Below, in pieces: positions 1 to 5,812 of a stretch of DNA of 5,812 nucleotides (its first letter is position 1; the number at the start of each line of letters is the position of its first letter). Where the stretch lies: contig JARBUQ010000328.1 in the NCBI GenBank assembly GCA_029239545.1, forward strand, positions 1-5,812, written 5' to 3'. The notes under the pieces were generated by a model that saw only the letters and a list, made by a program, of their open reading frames with translations, ran no database searches and was not told the origin of the DNA. The position numbers and the translations under genes were made by a program. The stretch is from Paenibacillus sp. (GTDB lineage: Bacteria > Bacillota > Bacilli > Paenibacillales > NBRC-103111).

Positions 1-114
1 GTTGCAAGGTTGTTTGCCTTCCAATCCATGCGGCGCAGCAGAGGCTCTAACAGCCTCTTGGATTTCGAATATTGCACCTGTGAGGTAATCGGACTTCCCG
101 GATGGTGTGCTCAC
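1..114 (-). CDS. Possible start of an unidentified gene running off the window (weak)
   Basis: Downstream of greA a minus-strand frame is open from a GTG at 112-114 to the window edge, 38 codons, beginning MSTPSGKSDYLTGAIFEIQE. AAGGAG at 126-131 lies 11 nt upstream, slightly far for good initiation. A second in-frame GTG at 124-126 overlaps that sequence and is less likely. I recognise no family. A plus-strand frame is also open over 1-153 but reads as a Cys/Ser-rich shadow. The hairpin AGAGGCT/AGCCTCT (40-58) falls inside both. Treat this as a candidate partial gene only. Confidence 0.25.
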   Translation of the reverse strand, partial: MSTPSGKSDYLTGAIFEIQEAVRASAAPHGLEGKQPCN

Positions 115-160
115 TCCCTCTGCCACTCCTTCTCTTCATTAGTTCCCTGTTGAACAAACG

Positions 161-640
161 TTAAATCGTCCTGATCTCAAGCAGCTCATATTTGATTAAT
201 CCTACGGGAGCAGATACGGTAACGATACTGCCAACTTTTTGACCCATTAACGAGTTACCCAGAGGGCTCTCATAGGAGATCTTATTGTCCGACACATCTG
301 CTTCCGCAGGGCCGACAATTTTGTACTCCAGCTTCTCGTCAAATTCAATATCATTCAGAATTACAATGGAGCCTACATTAACTGTAGATCTGTCCAAGCT
401 TTCCGCTTCCACGACCCGAGCTCTCTTGATCATATTTTGCAGAGTCAGTATTCTTGTTTCCATGAAGGATTGGTCGTTCTTAGCGGAATGATACTCGCTA
501 TTCTCCTTAAGATCCCCATAACTGATCGCAAGCTTAATACGTGCGGCCAGCTCTTTGCGCTTGACTGTCTTAAGATCCTCCAATTCTTCCACTATCTTAT
601 CCAAGCCCTCGCGGGTCATAATAATCTCATCCTTAGACAT
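161..640 (-). CDS. greA: Transcription elongation factor GreA (transcript cleavage factor)
   Basis: This 159-residue protein has the normal GreA length and layout. An N-terminal antiparallel coiled coil (about residues 1-75) is followed by a C-terminal FKBP-like domain (about 85-159). GreA enters the secondary channel of backtracked RNA polymerase and stimulates cleavage of the extruded RNA 3' end, which restarts elongation. The coiled-coil tip motif GDLKENSEYHSAK (residues 42-54) is present. D43 and E46 correspond to the two acidic residues that help hold the catalytic magnesium in E. coli GreA, so the protein is probably active. The C-terminal domain carries the family pattern YKIVG (106-110), SPLG..LMG..VG (125-137) and APVG (144-147). 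The ATG at 638-640 has AGGAG at 649-653, 8 nt upstream. The gene lies beyond a terminator that closes the preceding operon, so it is probably transcribed separately. Bacillota often carry more than one GreA-like protein; whether this is the main copy or a paralogue cannot be told from the window. Confidence 0.97.
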   Translation of the reverse strand: MSKDEIIMTREGLDKIVEELEDLKTVKRKELAARIKLAISYGDLKENSEYHSAKNDQSFMETRILTLQNMIKRARVVEAESLDRSTVNVGSIVILNDIEFDEKLEYKIVGPAEADVSDNKISYESPLGNSLMGQKVGSIVTVSAPVGLIKYELLEIRTI

Positions 641-693
641 GTATACAGCTCCTAATTATTCATATAGTTGGACTCCTGACATTCATTGTACAA

Positions 694-717
694 TTCTACA
701 CTATATCCAGGAAACAT
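694..717 (-). promoter_or_regulatory. Candidate greA promoter region
   Basis: Because a terminator lies upstream, greA should have its own promoter in 641-750. The best -10 on the minus strand is TAGAAT (five of six), with a poor -35, TTCGCA, about 18 nt further upstream. The overlapping TATAGT is an alternative -10 without a convincing -35. The exact site is uncertain. Confidence 0.25.
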
Positions 718-749
718 GCGAAAAATATTAAATGGAAACAGCATGTATG

Positions 750-801
750 AAAAAAGGACTATCTATCAGGCCACTTTAAAGCACCTTCAAGATAATCCTT
801 T
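750..801 (-). terminator. Rho-independent terminator closing the operon
   Basis: On the minus strand AAAGGATTATC (791-801) pairs with GATAGTCCTTT (753-763) in an 11-bp stem with a single G-U pair. The 3' arm runs into a six-T tract (750-755), of which the first three bases belong to the stem. The loop is long (27 nt). It begins 21 nt after the stop codon of the SelA-like gene and ahead of greA, so it separates the operon from greA. Confidence 0.7.
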
Positions 802-822
802 GCGTTCGAATCCAGACTGCTA

Positions 823-1938
823 TTAGGCATTTTCAGACAAAATTTCTTTTAATCGGTTCACTATAATAACGGCTTCCTGCTCTTGAATATGGAGTGGGTT
901 AAGGGTGAACGTGTCAGGATCAGACGGTGAAGGAATAAGTATACTTGGCGTGCCTGACCATAACTTCTCGGCAAACTCGTCTGAGCGAAGGCTCAGTGCA
1001 CTGCAATCGACCCGTACAAGCGAATAATCCTGTCCTGTCGGACCGGGATAGGTTAGAGCGGCCTGAATACCAGCCTCGCTCAATTGATCACATAGACTCT
1101 GTGCTAACCTATCATGAGCTTCCTTAACAAGCCCAGAATCCAATCCAACATAACGCTCTATTGCCGCAAGTATTCCAGCCAGCTCCTCTTTGCCTACCTT
1201 CATCGGACGTCCTATGGATTCTCTCGCTCCTATGAAAAGTCTGCAAGCCTCTATGTAAGCAAGTTTCCCTACTATAAAGCCTGAGCTTTGCGGGCCTCGC
1301 AAGGTTTTGCCTCCGGAGAAAATAACCATATCGGCTCCCATCTCCGTATACCGCCACAAATTCTCAACTGGAGGCAGCTGCGCGGCCGCATCCACGATAA
1401 CGGGCACCCCGCGAGCCTTGCAAATCCGAATAATGTGTTCCAGAGATAAATCACTAAGCGCATAACCAATTGTATCAAAGTACAATAAACATGCCGTCTG
1501 ATCATGAATTGCTTCTTCTAATTGCTTGGCAGTATCTGGTCCTTGTTCATTCAACTCTACGATTCGGGCACCCGTCAGATCAACGGACTTCAGAAAGCCG
1601 TTGCGCTGATTGCCGAAGATGAGCACTTCGCCTCTAAGCCCTTCTGTTCGAGGCAGCTCAATGGCTCGTGATGGTTCGTTCAAAGTCATACAGGCCGCTA
1701 CGGAAACCGTTAATCCAGCCGCTGCACCGCTCGTAACAACCGCCGCTTCATTCCGCGTCAGCTCAGCAATTCTTGCACCAACAGCCAGATGAAGCTCTTC
1801 CAGGGAAACGAAATTACGGCTCGCTTCGATCATCGCTTGAATGACCTCTTGAGGCATGATAGAGCCGCCAATCATTGTGTAAGAGTCTGCTGCGTTGATA
1901 ACCGTCTTGATACCTAATCTATCATAAAAGCTGTTCAC
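823..1938 (-). CDS. SelA-like / DgaE-type PLP-dependent enzyme (fold type I; possible D-glucosaminate-6-phosphate ammonia-lyase-like)
   Basis: This 371-residue cytosolic protein belongs to the fold-type-I PLP family that includes selenocysteine synthase SelA and D-glucosaminate-6-phosphate ammonia-lyase DgaE. Visible signatures are MIGGSIMP (22-29), TSGAAAG (69-75, cofactor phosphate loop), IVDAAAQLPP (181-190, where D183 should contact the pyridine nitrogen), FSGGK (207-211, where K211 should be the Schiff-base lysine) and GRPMKVGKEE (243-252). True SelA is about 460 residues with an extra N-terminal tRNA-binding domain. This protein starts directly at the catalytic domain and matches the length of the sugar-amine lyase branch, so a role in selenocysteine synthesis is unlikely. 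Ammonia elimination from an amino sugar acid or a related beta-elimination is inferred; the substrate is unknown. The start is GTG at 1936-1938, with GGGAGGA at 1947-1953, 8 nt upstream; no in-frame ATG fits better. It is the last gene of the operon, 100 bp after the M20 gene and just ahead of a terminator. Confidence 0.92.
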   Translation of the reverse strand: MNSFYDRLGIKTVINAADSYTMIGGSIMPQEVIQAMIEASRNFVSLEELHLAVGARIAELTRNEAAVVTSGAAAGLTVSVAACMTLNEPSRAIELPRTEGLRGEVLIFGNQRNGFLKSVDLTGARIVELNEQGPDTAKQLEEAIHDQTACLLYFDTIGYALSDLSLEHIIRICKARGVPVIVDAAAQLPPVENLWRYTEMGADMVIFSGGKTLRGPQSSGFIVGKLAYIEACRLFIGARESIGRPMKVGKEELAGILAAIERYVGLDSGLVKEAHDRLAQSLCDQLSEAGIQAALTYPGPTGQDYSLVRVDCSALSLRSDEFAEKLWSGTPSILIPSPSDPDTFTLNPLHIQEQEAVIIVNRLKEILSENA

Positions 1939-2000
1939 TGCTGCGGTCCTCCCATCAGCTACATGTTCTCTTCACAATTATGGCATATTCGGCCGGCCCT

Positions 2001-2029
2001 ATTAAAGTATTATTTCATGCTCTTATGAA
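2001..2029 (-). promoter_or_regulatory. Possible weak internal promoter before the SelA-like gene
   Basis: On the minus strand TTCATA (2024-2029; four of six consensus positions) and TTTAAT (2001-2006; five of six) are separated by 17 nt, within the 100-bp gap between the M20 gene and the SelA-like gene. It could add transcription of the last gene. A score this modest is common by chance in AT-rich gaps. Confidence 0.25.
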
Positions 2030-2030
2030 A
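2013..2030. repeat. Short inverted repeat in the M20/SelA-like gap
   Basis: TTTCAT (2013-2018) and ATGAAA (2025-2030) form a perfect 6-bp inverted repeat around a 6-nt centre. It overlaps the -35 of the possible internal promoter. No T tract follows it on either strand, so it is not a terminator; an operator or an mRNA processing hairpin is possible. Confidence 0.25.
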
Positions 2031-2038
2031 AATCAACC

Positions 2039-3205
2039 TCAGGTGGACTTATAGCTTCGAGCTATGCTTAAGTAAAATTCAGCCGCTTGAGCGACTTCCT
2101 GCACAGGGACCCACTCTTCAATCGAATGCGCCTGGGCAATGGAGCCTGGTCCGTATACGATGGTCGGAATGCCTTTCCATTGCTGCAGCTTGCTGGCATC
2201 GCTGCCATACGGAACCCCTCTCAAGCTGTCATTCAGCTTGAGCTGTCTGGCCACTCGCTGCGCCTCCTGGACGATAAGCGCCTCGTGAGAAGTATTCAGC
2301 GCAGGATCCATCAGCAACGATTCGAACGACATTCTTACCCCTGCGGCTTGTAAAGCCTCTGTAATTTCTTGCTGGAACACATGGAAGACGTTCTCCGGAT
2401 TCTCACCAGGGATAATTCTGCGATCAATCTCAATCTTACATGATTCCGGCACAATGTTGATTTGAGTGCCGCCGCCTATTGTAGCTACGACAATGGAGGG
2501 GGACCCGCAAAGCAGGCTTGTGGCATCTTGCATGCTGGGCTCAACTCTCTCCCGTATGTAATGAATGACTTGCATCATCTGATAGATTGCATTGTCGCCT
2601 TCTGCAGGCAGTGAGCTATGTGCAGCACGGCCATGGGTGTGAACCGCGAAGCGGGCACAGCCTTTGTGCTCCACAACGATCCCCATTTCGGTCGGCTCGC
2701 CTACAATTGCCCCGGAGATCGGGAGGTTCAGCTCCATGAACGCCGAAAGCCCGCGAAATTCATGCTCCTCATCTACCGATGCACAGAAAATGAGATCAGA
2801 TGCCAAAGATTCAGGTGATTGCGCACATTGTTCCATCGCATAAAGCATACCTGCCAGGGTCGCTTTCGTATCACAAGCGCCACGCCCGTACAACCTGCCA
2901 TCCTTGTACACAGGTATTAGCGGGTCCACCATGCTGCCAAGAGAGACAGTATCCATATGGGATTCCAGCAGCAGCGCACCGCCAGGCTTGCCGCTGCGCA
3001 GCTCCACAATCAAGTTGTCGCGCCCATCCTTGACAGGCTGTCGGTTGACCGTAAGACCTGCTCTTCGACAGCGCTGCTCGATATAATCGGCCACGCCTTG
3101 TTCACCGAGTGCTCCATTCCCATAATGAGGATTGACGCTTTGAATCCGAATCAAATCCTCCAGAATGATCTGAGCGGGATGTTTGTCCGCTTTAACCGCT
3201 TCCAT
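2039..3205 (-). CDS. M20 family metallo-deacylase/peptidase (ArgE/DapE-like)
   Basis: This 388-residue protein has the usual length and architecture of the M20/ArgE-DapE family: a two-zinc catalytic domain interrupted by a dimerisation domain (about 185-300). Such enzymes hydrolyse an amide bond in N-acyl amino acids, small peptides or related compounds. All metal and catalytic positions are visible: H83 and D85 in SHMDTV, D112 in GRGACDTKA, the E146-E147 pair in SVDEEHEFRG (catalytic base and metal ligand), E170 in VGEPTE, and the final ligand H360 in AQAHSIEEW. H196 in HGRAAHSSLP is the conserved dimer-domain histidine that reaches the partner's active site. There is no signal peptide, so it acts in the cytosol. 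The ATG (3203-3205) has GGAGGT at 3211-3216, 5 nt upstream and inside the last codons of the preceding gene. The two genes overlap by 14 bp, which suggests translational coupling. Family membership is secure. Whether the substrate is acetylornithine, a peptide or an acylated amino sugar derivative is not; the operon context favours a catabolic role over arginine or lysine biosynthesis. Confidence 0.95.
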   Translation of the reverse strand: MEAVKADKHPAQIILEDLIRIQSVNPHYGNGALGEQGVADYIEQRCRRAGLTVNRQPVKDGRDNLIVELRSGKPGGALLLESHMDTVSLGSMVDPLIPVYKDGRLYGRGACDTKATLAGMLYAMEQCAQSPESLASDLIFCASVDEEHEFRGLSAFMELNLPISGAIVGEPTEMGIVVEHKGCARFAVHTHGRAAHSSLPAEGDNAIYQMMQVIHYIRERVEPSMQDATSLLCGSPSIVVATIGGGTQINIVPESCKIEIDRRIIPGENPENVFHVFQQEITEALQAAGVRMSFESLLMDPALNTSHEALIVQEAQRVARQLKLNDSLRGVPYGSDASKLQQWKGIPTIVYGPGSIAQAHSIEEWVPVQEVAQAAEFYLSIARSYKST

Positions 3206-5507
3206 ATTCGACCTCCAACATACTTATTTTCTCAATCAACATGTCCCGCGAAGAAGGATATTGTCCGTCCATTCTGAGCGACAGATCCAGCCAAGGGGCC
3301 TTTTCATACAAGGGCAAAGCGGCTCTGGCATTGGCCAGCTCCTCGGCAGCCAGTGCAGCGATCTCCCTGTCAATTGTCATTTTTCCCGCGTCATCCAGTC
3401 CTATTGCGATCTGCTTCAGATCAAGGAAACGATACGTGTGGGCACAGGTCAAGAAAGTCCGATAGAACATTTCACACAGCAGCGTCTCTTCCTCCAGATT
3501 GCTCAACAGCTCCGGTTCGGCTGCCGGTCTCTTCATACTGCTTAGAAGCGAGTAGGCCCGATATGCCGCGTCCGCCCCTTTGGTGTACTCCCTCACCAGA
3601 ATATCCTCCACGCGTATACCCTCGTCGACCACCATCGCACCTGCCAAGAAAGCAAGAGGAATCCGATCCAGTACGAGAGTGTGTCGAATTTCACGAATAT
3701 GAGGAGAGAAGGTCTCCTCCAGCTCCTGAAGATAATAAAGCCTCCCCGTGAACGAATCCGGCACTGCACGATCACCCTCATAGATCAACGGATGCGCGGG
3801 TCCGAGGAATTCCGGTCCTATAAAATACAAAGGAATACAAGGATAGAACGATGCCGCTTCACTCATATGATTCCAAGCCGTCAGCACATCTTCTGCTGCC
3901 GCTCTTCCAAAATCCCGTTCCGCCATCAACCGCAGCAGCTCCTCGTTCGGACACTCCGGGCGCCAGTTCATCCACCAGCCTAGCTCTTCCGCACGCGAGC
4001 CCCACATACCGAAGAACATCCATGCCTGCAGCACTCCGGCAGGGCGCATCGCGCTCGTATTCCGCCACTTCTCGGCATGGCGCTGCATACTCGGCATGTA
4101 CGGAAACGCCTGGCACTCCATGCCGAGCGCGGTCTCAGTCTTGACGAACAACATTCGTCCCTTCGCCTCTAATTGCTCCTTCTGCTTTAGCAGATTGTCC
4201 GCAGGTCCAGTATACTCCACGCTATAATCCCAAATCCGTTTGCTGTAGCCATTCTTATGTACCAACTGATCCTTGTCGATCGTGCTGAGCAGCGTAATTC
4301 CTTCCGGCAGACCCTCGATCAGGGTATGCTGATCCGGTTCGGCAGACCAAAGTGCGCTGTAAGGCCAAGCCAGGATGGGAACGCCCAGACGCACAGCATG
4401 CACAGCCTCTTCTGTAACCGCCAACAAACCATTCACCGCGGCCTCGGCTGTTCGCCCCTTGCAGGCCGGACAGTTTGTCCGCTCACTTAGATCCGAAGCT
4501 TCGCTCAGATCAGGACGCATGAAGCAATGATAATAAGACTCCCCTCCTATTATTAGGATGAGCCCGCCTAACCCGGGCACTTCCTCGAACAGATTGGCCA
4601 TTACTTCACCGTGGAACAGCAGCACCTCGCCATCCGTGGAACACAGGTTGTGGATCGCTCCTTGCGAGCTCTGGCCATCTCTTGCTATACGGGCTCCTCT
4701 TGTCCCAGGAAGACGTTGGAAAAGCGGATGGTCAGACGCGAGCTTCGGGCTGACTGCCACATAATAGAGCTTTATTCCGTATTGCCCAGCTCGATACACT
4801 GCATCCCTTAGCATGGCTATGTTCGACTCATAGTCGGGACAATCGAGTTCGGGGAATCGCTCGCTGCGAACATAACACAGCCAGTCTCCATAGATTGTCA
4901 TGCCATTGGCTCCCATATGAATCAACCGGCTGAACGCATCCTGCGAAAGATACGCATCCGTGAGATCCGGCACTAGATAGTTCGAACCATAAGGAGCCTG
5001 GCTGATCTGCACGGCCCATTGCGGCTTTTTGTTCAGCAGCCCCGACGGCAGACAAGGTGCTTGACGCAAAGACAGCTCACGCTCCATATAAACCAGCCCC
5101 GCCCAGATTCCGGCCAAGTCCGCTGCCGACAGCTCGACCTCGTCAGCGGCGACTGACAGGCGGAAGCCTTGTTCCGGCGCATCGGTATGGATAACGAGAC
5201 GAATGATTCCACCCGTATTAGCAACAGTGGTATTCGCTGCTCCCTGCCCATAATTGGTGTCAGCCAATTGAAACCCGCACAAGCTTAGAAATTCGGCCAG
5301 ATCGTCCCTTGCTTCTGCAAGCTCTCCTTCCTTGGTCTCATGGGTCTTAAGCAAGCAGACACGGGGCAGCTTGATCTCACCCTCCCGCGGTAATTCTTCA
5401 AAATCCAGCTTCCGCACGCCTTGGTGGTGTTTGCGCCGACTGCGGTGCAAAGGATTGAAATTCGTCTCGCGCAGCGCTTCCTGAATCAACAACGAATTAT
5501 GCATCAT
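3192..5507 (-). CDS. Large glycoside hydrolase-like protein (divergent GH20/GH67-type architecture), function unproven
   Basis: This is a 771-residue protein with no signal peptide or membrane segment, so it is probably cytosolic. After a charged N-terminus (1-45), residues about 48-150 resemble the non-catalytic N-terminal domain of GH20/GH67-type glycosidases: a VAADEVELSAADLAGIWAGL stretch (119-138) leads into YMERELS (140-146). Residues about 163-500 look like a TIM barrel, with strand-helix repeats such as LIHMGANGMTIYGDW (195-209), AGQYGIKLYYVAVSP (240-254) and GVPILAWPYSALW (375-387). The GH20 Asp-Glu catalytic pair is not seen. E323 in IIGGESYYHC is the best candidate acid, and C328, C346 and C349 (NCPAC) could form a metal knuckle. 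Residues about 515-771 are mainly helical. Two ATG codons lie in tandem at the start (5505-5507 and 5502-5504); GAAGGAGT at 5516-5523 ends 8 nt before the first. It is the first gene after the sigma-A promoter, and its 3' end overlaps the M20 gene. The reading frame is certain; the enzyme assignment rests on remembered domain patterns and is moderate. Confidence 0.8.
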   Translation of the reverse strand: MMHNSLLIQEALRETNFNPLHRSRRKHHQGVRKLDFEELPREGEIKLPRVCLLKTHETKEGELAEARDDLAEFLSLCGFQLADTNYGQGAANTTVANTGGIIRLVIHTDAPEQGFRLSVAADEVELSAADLAGIWAGLVYMERELSLRQAPCLPSGLLNKKPQWAVQISQAPYGSNYLVPDLTDAYLSQDAFSRLIHMGANGMTIYGDWLCYVRSERFPELDCPDYESNIAMLRDAVYRAGQYGIKLYYVAVSPKLASDHPLFQRLPGTRGARIARDGQSSQGAIHNLCSTDGEVLLFHGEVMANLFEEVPGLGGLILIIGGESYYHCFMRPDLSEASDLSERTNCPACKGRTAEAAVNGLLAVTEEAVHAVRLGVPILAWPYSALWSAEPDQHTLIEGLPEGITLLSTIDKDQLVHKNGYSKRIWDYSVEYTGPADNLLKQKEQLEAKGRMLFVKTETALGMECQAFPYMPSMQRHAEKWRNTSAMRPAGVLQAWMFFGMWGSRAEELGWWMNWRPECPNEELLRLMAERDFGRAAAEDVLTAWNHMSEAASFYPCIPLYFIGPEFLGPAHPLIYEGDRAVPDSFTGRLYYLQELEETFSPHIREIRHTLVLDRIPLAFLAGAMVVDEGIRVEDILVREYTKGADAAYRAYSLLSSMKRPAAEPELLSNLEEETLLCEMFYRTFLTCAHTYRFLDLKQIAIGLDDAGKMTIDREIAALAAEELANARAALPLYEKAPWLDLSLRMDGQYPSSRDMLIEKISMLEVEYGSG

Positions 5508-5515
5508 AAGTGTTT

Positions 5516-5523
5516 ACTCCTTC
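5516..5523 (-). promoter_or_regulatory. Shine-Dalgarno sequence of the glycoside hydrolase-like gene
   Basis: GAAGGAGT on the minus strand lies 8 nt before the first of two tandem ATG codons and 11 nt before the second. This spacing favours the first ATG, although either could be used. Confidence 0.8.
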
Positions 5524-5587
5524 TATGGCCGGGGTGAACAGCGCGAGCTTCGGAAGAGAGATCTAGGCCCAGGTAATGTTTTATATA

Positions 5588-5599
5588 TAATATATATTA
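5588..5599. promoter_or_regulatory. Perfect AT palindrome at the expected transcription start (possible operator)
   Basis: TAATATATATTA is a perfect 12-bp palindrome placed directly downstream of the -10 hexamer, over the predicted start site. A repressor bound here would block initiation, but simple AT alternation can also give such a palindrome by chance. No regulator gene is present in the window. Confidence 0.25.
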
Positions 5600-5600
5600 A

Positions 5601-5628
5601 ATTTTATATGTTCCTGTTTTTTTGTCAA
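5601..5628 (-). promoter_or_regulatory. Sigma-A type promoter of the three-gene operon
   Basis: On the minus strand the perfect -35 hexamer TTGACA (5623-5628) is followed, after a 16-nt spacer, by TAAAAT (5601-5606), which matches five of six positions of the -10 consensus. The flanks are AT-rich. Transcription should start near 5593-5596, leaving a leader of about 85 nt before the first ATG at 5507. I recognise no riboswitch, T-box or catabolite-response (cre) element in that leader. Confidence 0.75.
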
Positions 5629-5812
5629 CTCCTTTCTTGAATGCTGGAAGTGTGAGAAACCTGACTGGAAGTTCAACAATCAGGCTCTTGGCGGTTGAGT
5701 TCGGTTAGGCGCGTGGGAGGGCAGACAGGCGGGCTCCGAGCTTATGCTTACGATGTAGTTTTCTCCGAAAACTTTCGGCTGTTGTACTTGAATTCTTTGA
5801 TCTTATTTTAGT
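5629..5812. other. Intergenic stretch with no confident gene
   Basis: Together with the leader and promoter this makes a gene-free stretch of about 305 bases at the right edge. A minus-strand frame is open from the window edge to a TAA at 5705-5707; its 35 codons encode a basic tail containing KLHRKHKLGARLSALPRA. It could be the C-terminus of a gene outside the window, since the hairpin at 5660-5684 lies about 20 nt after its stop. I do not recognise it. A second minus-strand frame is open over about 5801-5683 but has no start codon. A short hairpin, CCGAA/TTCGG, lies at 5765-5778. Confidence 0.4.
5660..5684 (-). terminator. Hairpin upstream of the operon promoter, possible weak terminator of an upstream gene
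   Basis: On the minus strand CCTGATTG (5677-5684) pairs with CAGTCAGG (5660-5667) in an 8-bp stem with one G-U pair and a 9-nt loop. TTTCTC follows, which is only a short T run. It could end transcription entering from beyond the window before the operon promoter at 5628. The weak T tract keeps confidence low. Confidence 0.35.

Noticed and set aside
40..58. Hairpin AGAGGCT/AGCCTCT with a 5-nt loop as a terminator after greA
   Set aside because: No T tract follows on either strand, and it lies more than 100 bp beyond the greA stop.
714..746. ACATGC/GCATGT inverted repeat upstream of greA
   Set aside because: It has 6-bp arms separated by more than 20 nt with no T tract; it is weak and probably due to chance.
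1991..1998. GGCCGGCC palindrome as an operator
   Set aside because: It is an isolated 8-bp palindrome whose flanks do not extend the symmetry; chance is sufficient.
2957..3545. Plus-strand open frames across the M20/hydrolase junction
   Set aside because: Both strands are open here, but the minus-strand frames carry conserved motifs and ribosome binding sites, while these carry neither.
3353..3751. Plus-strand open frame of 132 codons
   Set aside because: It lies wholly inside the 771-residue minus-strand gene and has an irregular Arg/Pro/Ser-rich composition with no recognisable motif; it is a shadow.
5626..5637. AAGGAG just upstream of TTGACA as a ribosome binding site
   Set aside because: No start codon lies at a workable distance; the sequence is better explained as flank of the -35 element.
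5781..5810. Plus-strand promoter TTGTAC/TATTTT at the right edge
   Set aside because: It matches only three and four of six consensus positions, and no gene is visible behind it in the window.

Overview
The window reads as a chromosomal segment of a Bacillota bacterium, most likely Paenibacillus or a close relative. This is inferred from strong AGGAG-type Shine-Dalgarno sequences in front of every gene, a near-consensus sigma-A type promoter with an AT-rich flank, a GTG start, moderate GC content and the protein families present. No rRNA, tRNA, CRISPR array, insertion sequence or phage gene was seen. All four convincing genes lie on the minus strand, so transcription runs from high to low coordinates.

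Upstream region (5508-5812): mostly non-coding. It holds a good sigma-A promoter (TTGACA, 16-nt spacer, TAAAAT; 5601-5628), an AT palindrome around the expected transcription start, and a leader of roughly 85 nt. Further up are a hairpin and the possible last 35 codons of an unidentified reading frame that enters from the window edge.

Operon (5507 to 823): three genes. The first encodes a 771-residue cytosolic protein that looks like a divergent glycoside hydrolase of the GH20/GH67-like type. The second encodes an M20-family (ArgE/DapE-like) metal-dependent deacylase or peptidase; it overlaps the first gene by 14 bp and its ribosome binding site lies inside that gene. After 100 bp comes a PLP enzyme of the SelA-like / D-glucosaminate-6-phosphate ammonia-lyase (DgaE) type, starting with GTG. 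A rho-independent terminator with an 11-bp stem (750-801) follows. The gene set suggests catabolism of an N-acylated amino sugar or a similar conjugate: hydrolysis of a glycoside, removal of an acyl group, then PLP-dependent elimination of the amine. The substrate is not determined by the sequence.

Downstream region: greA (640 to 161), a transcript cleavage factor with both catalytic acidic residues intact, lies beyond the terminator and so is probably transcribed from its own promoter. The last 160 bases hold no confident gene, only a weak GTG-started frame that runs off the window.

Nothing here is a clear novel defence or mobile system. The least explained item is the 771-residue hydrolase-like protein together with its two enzyme partners.
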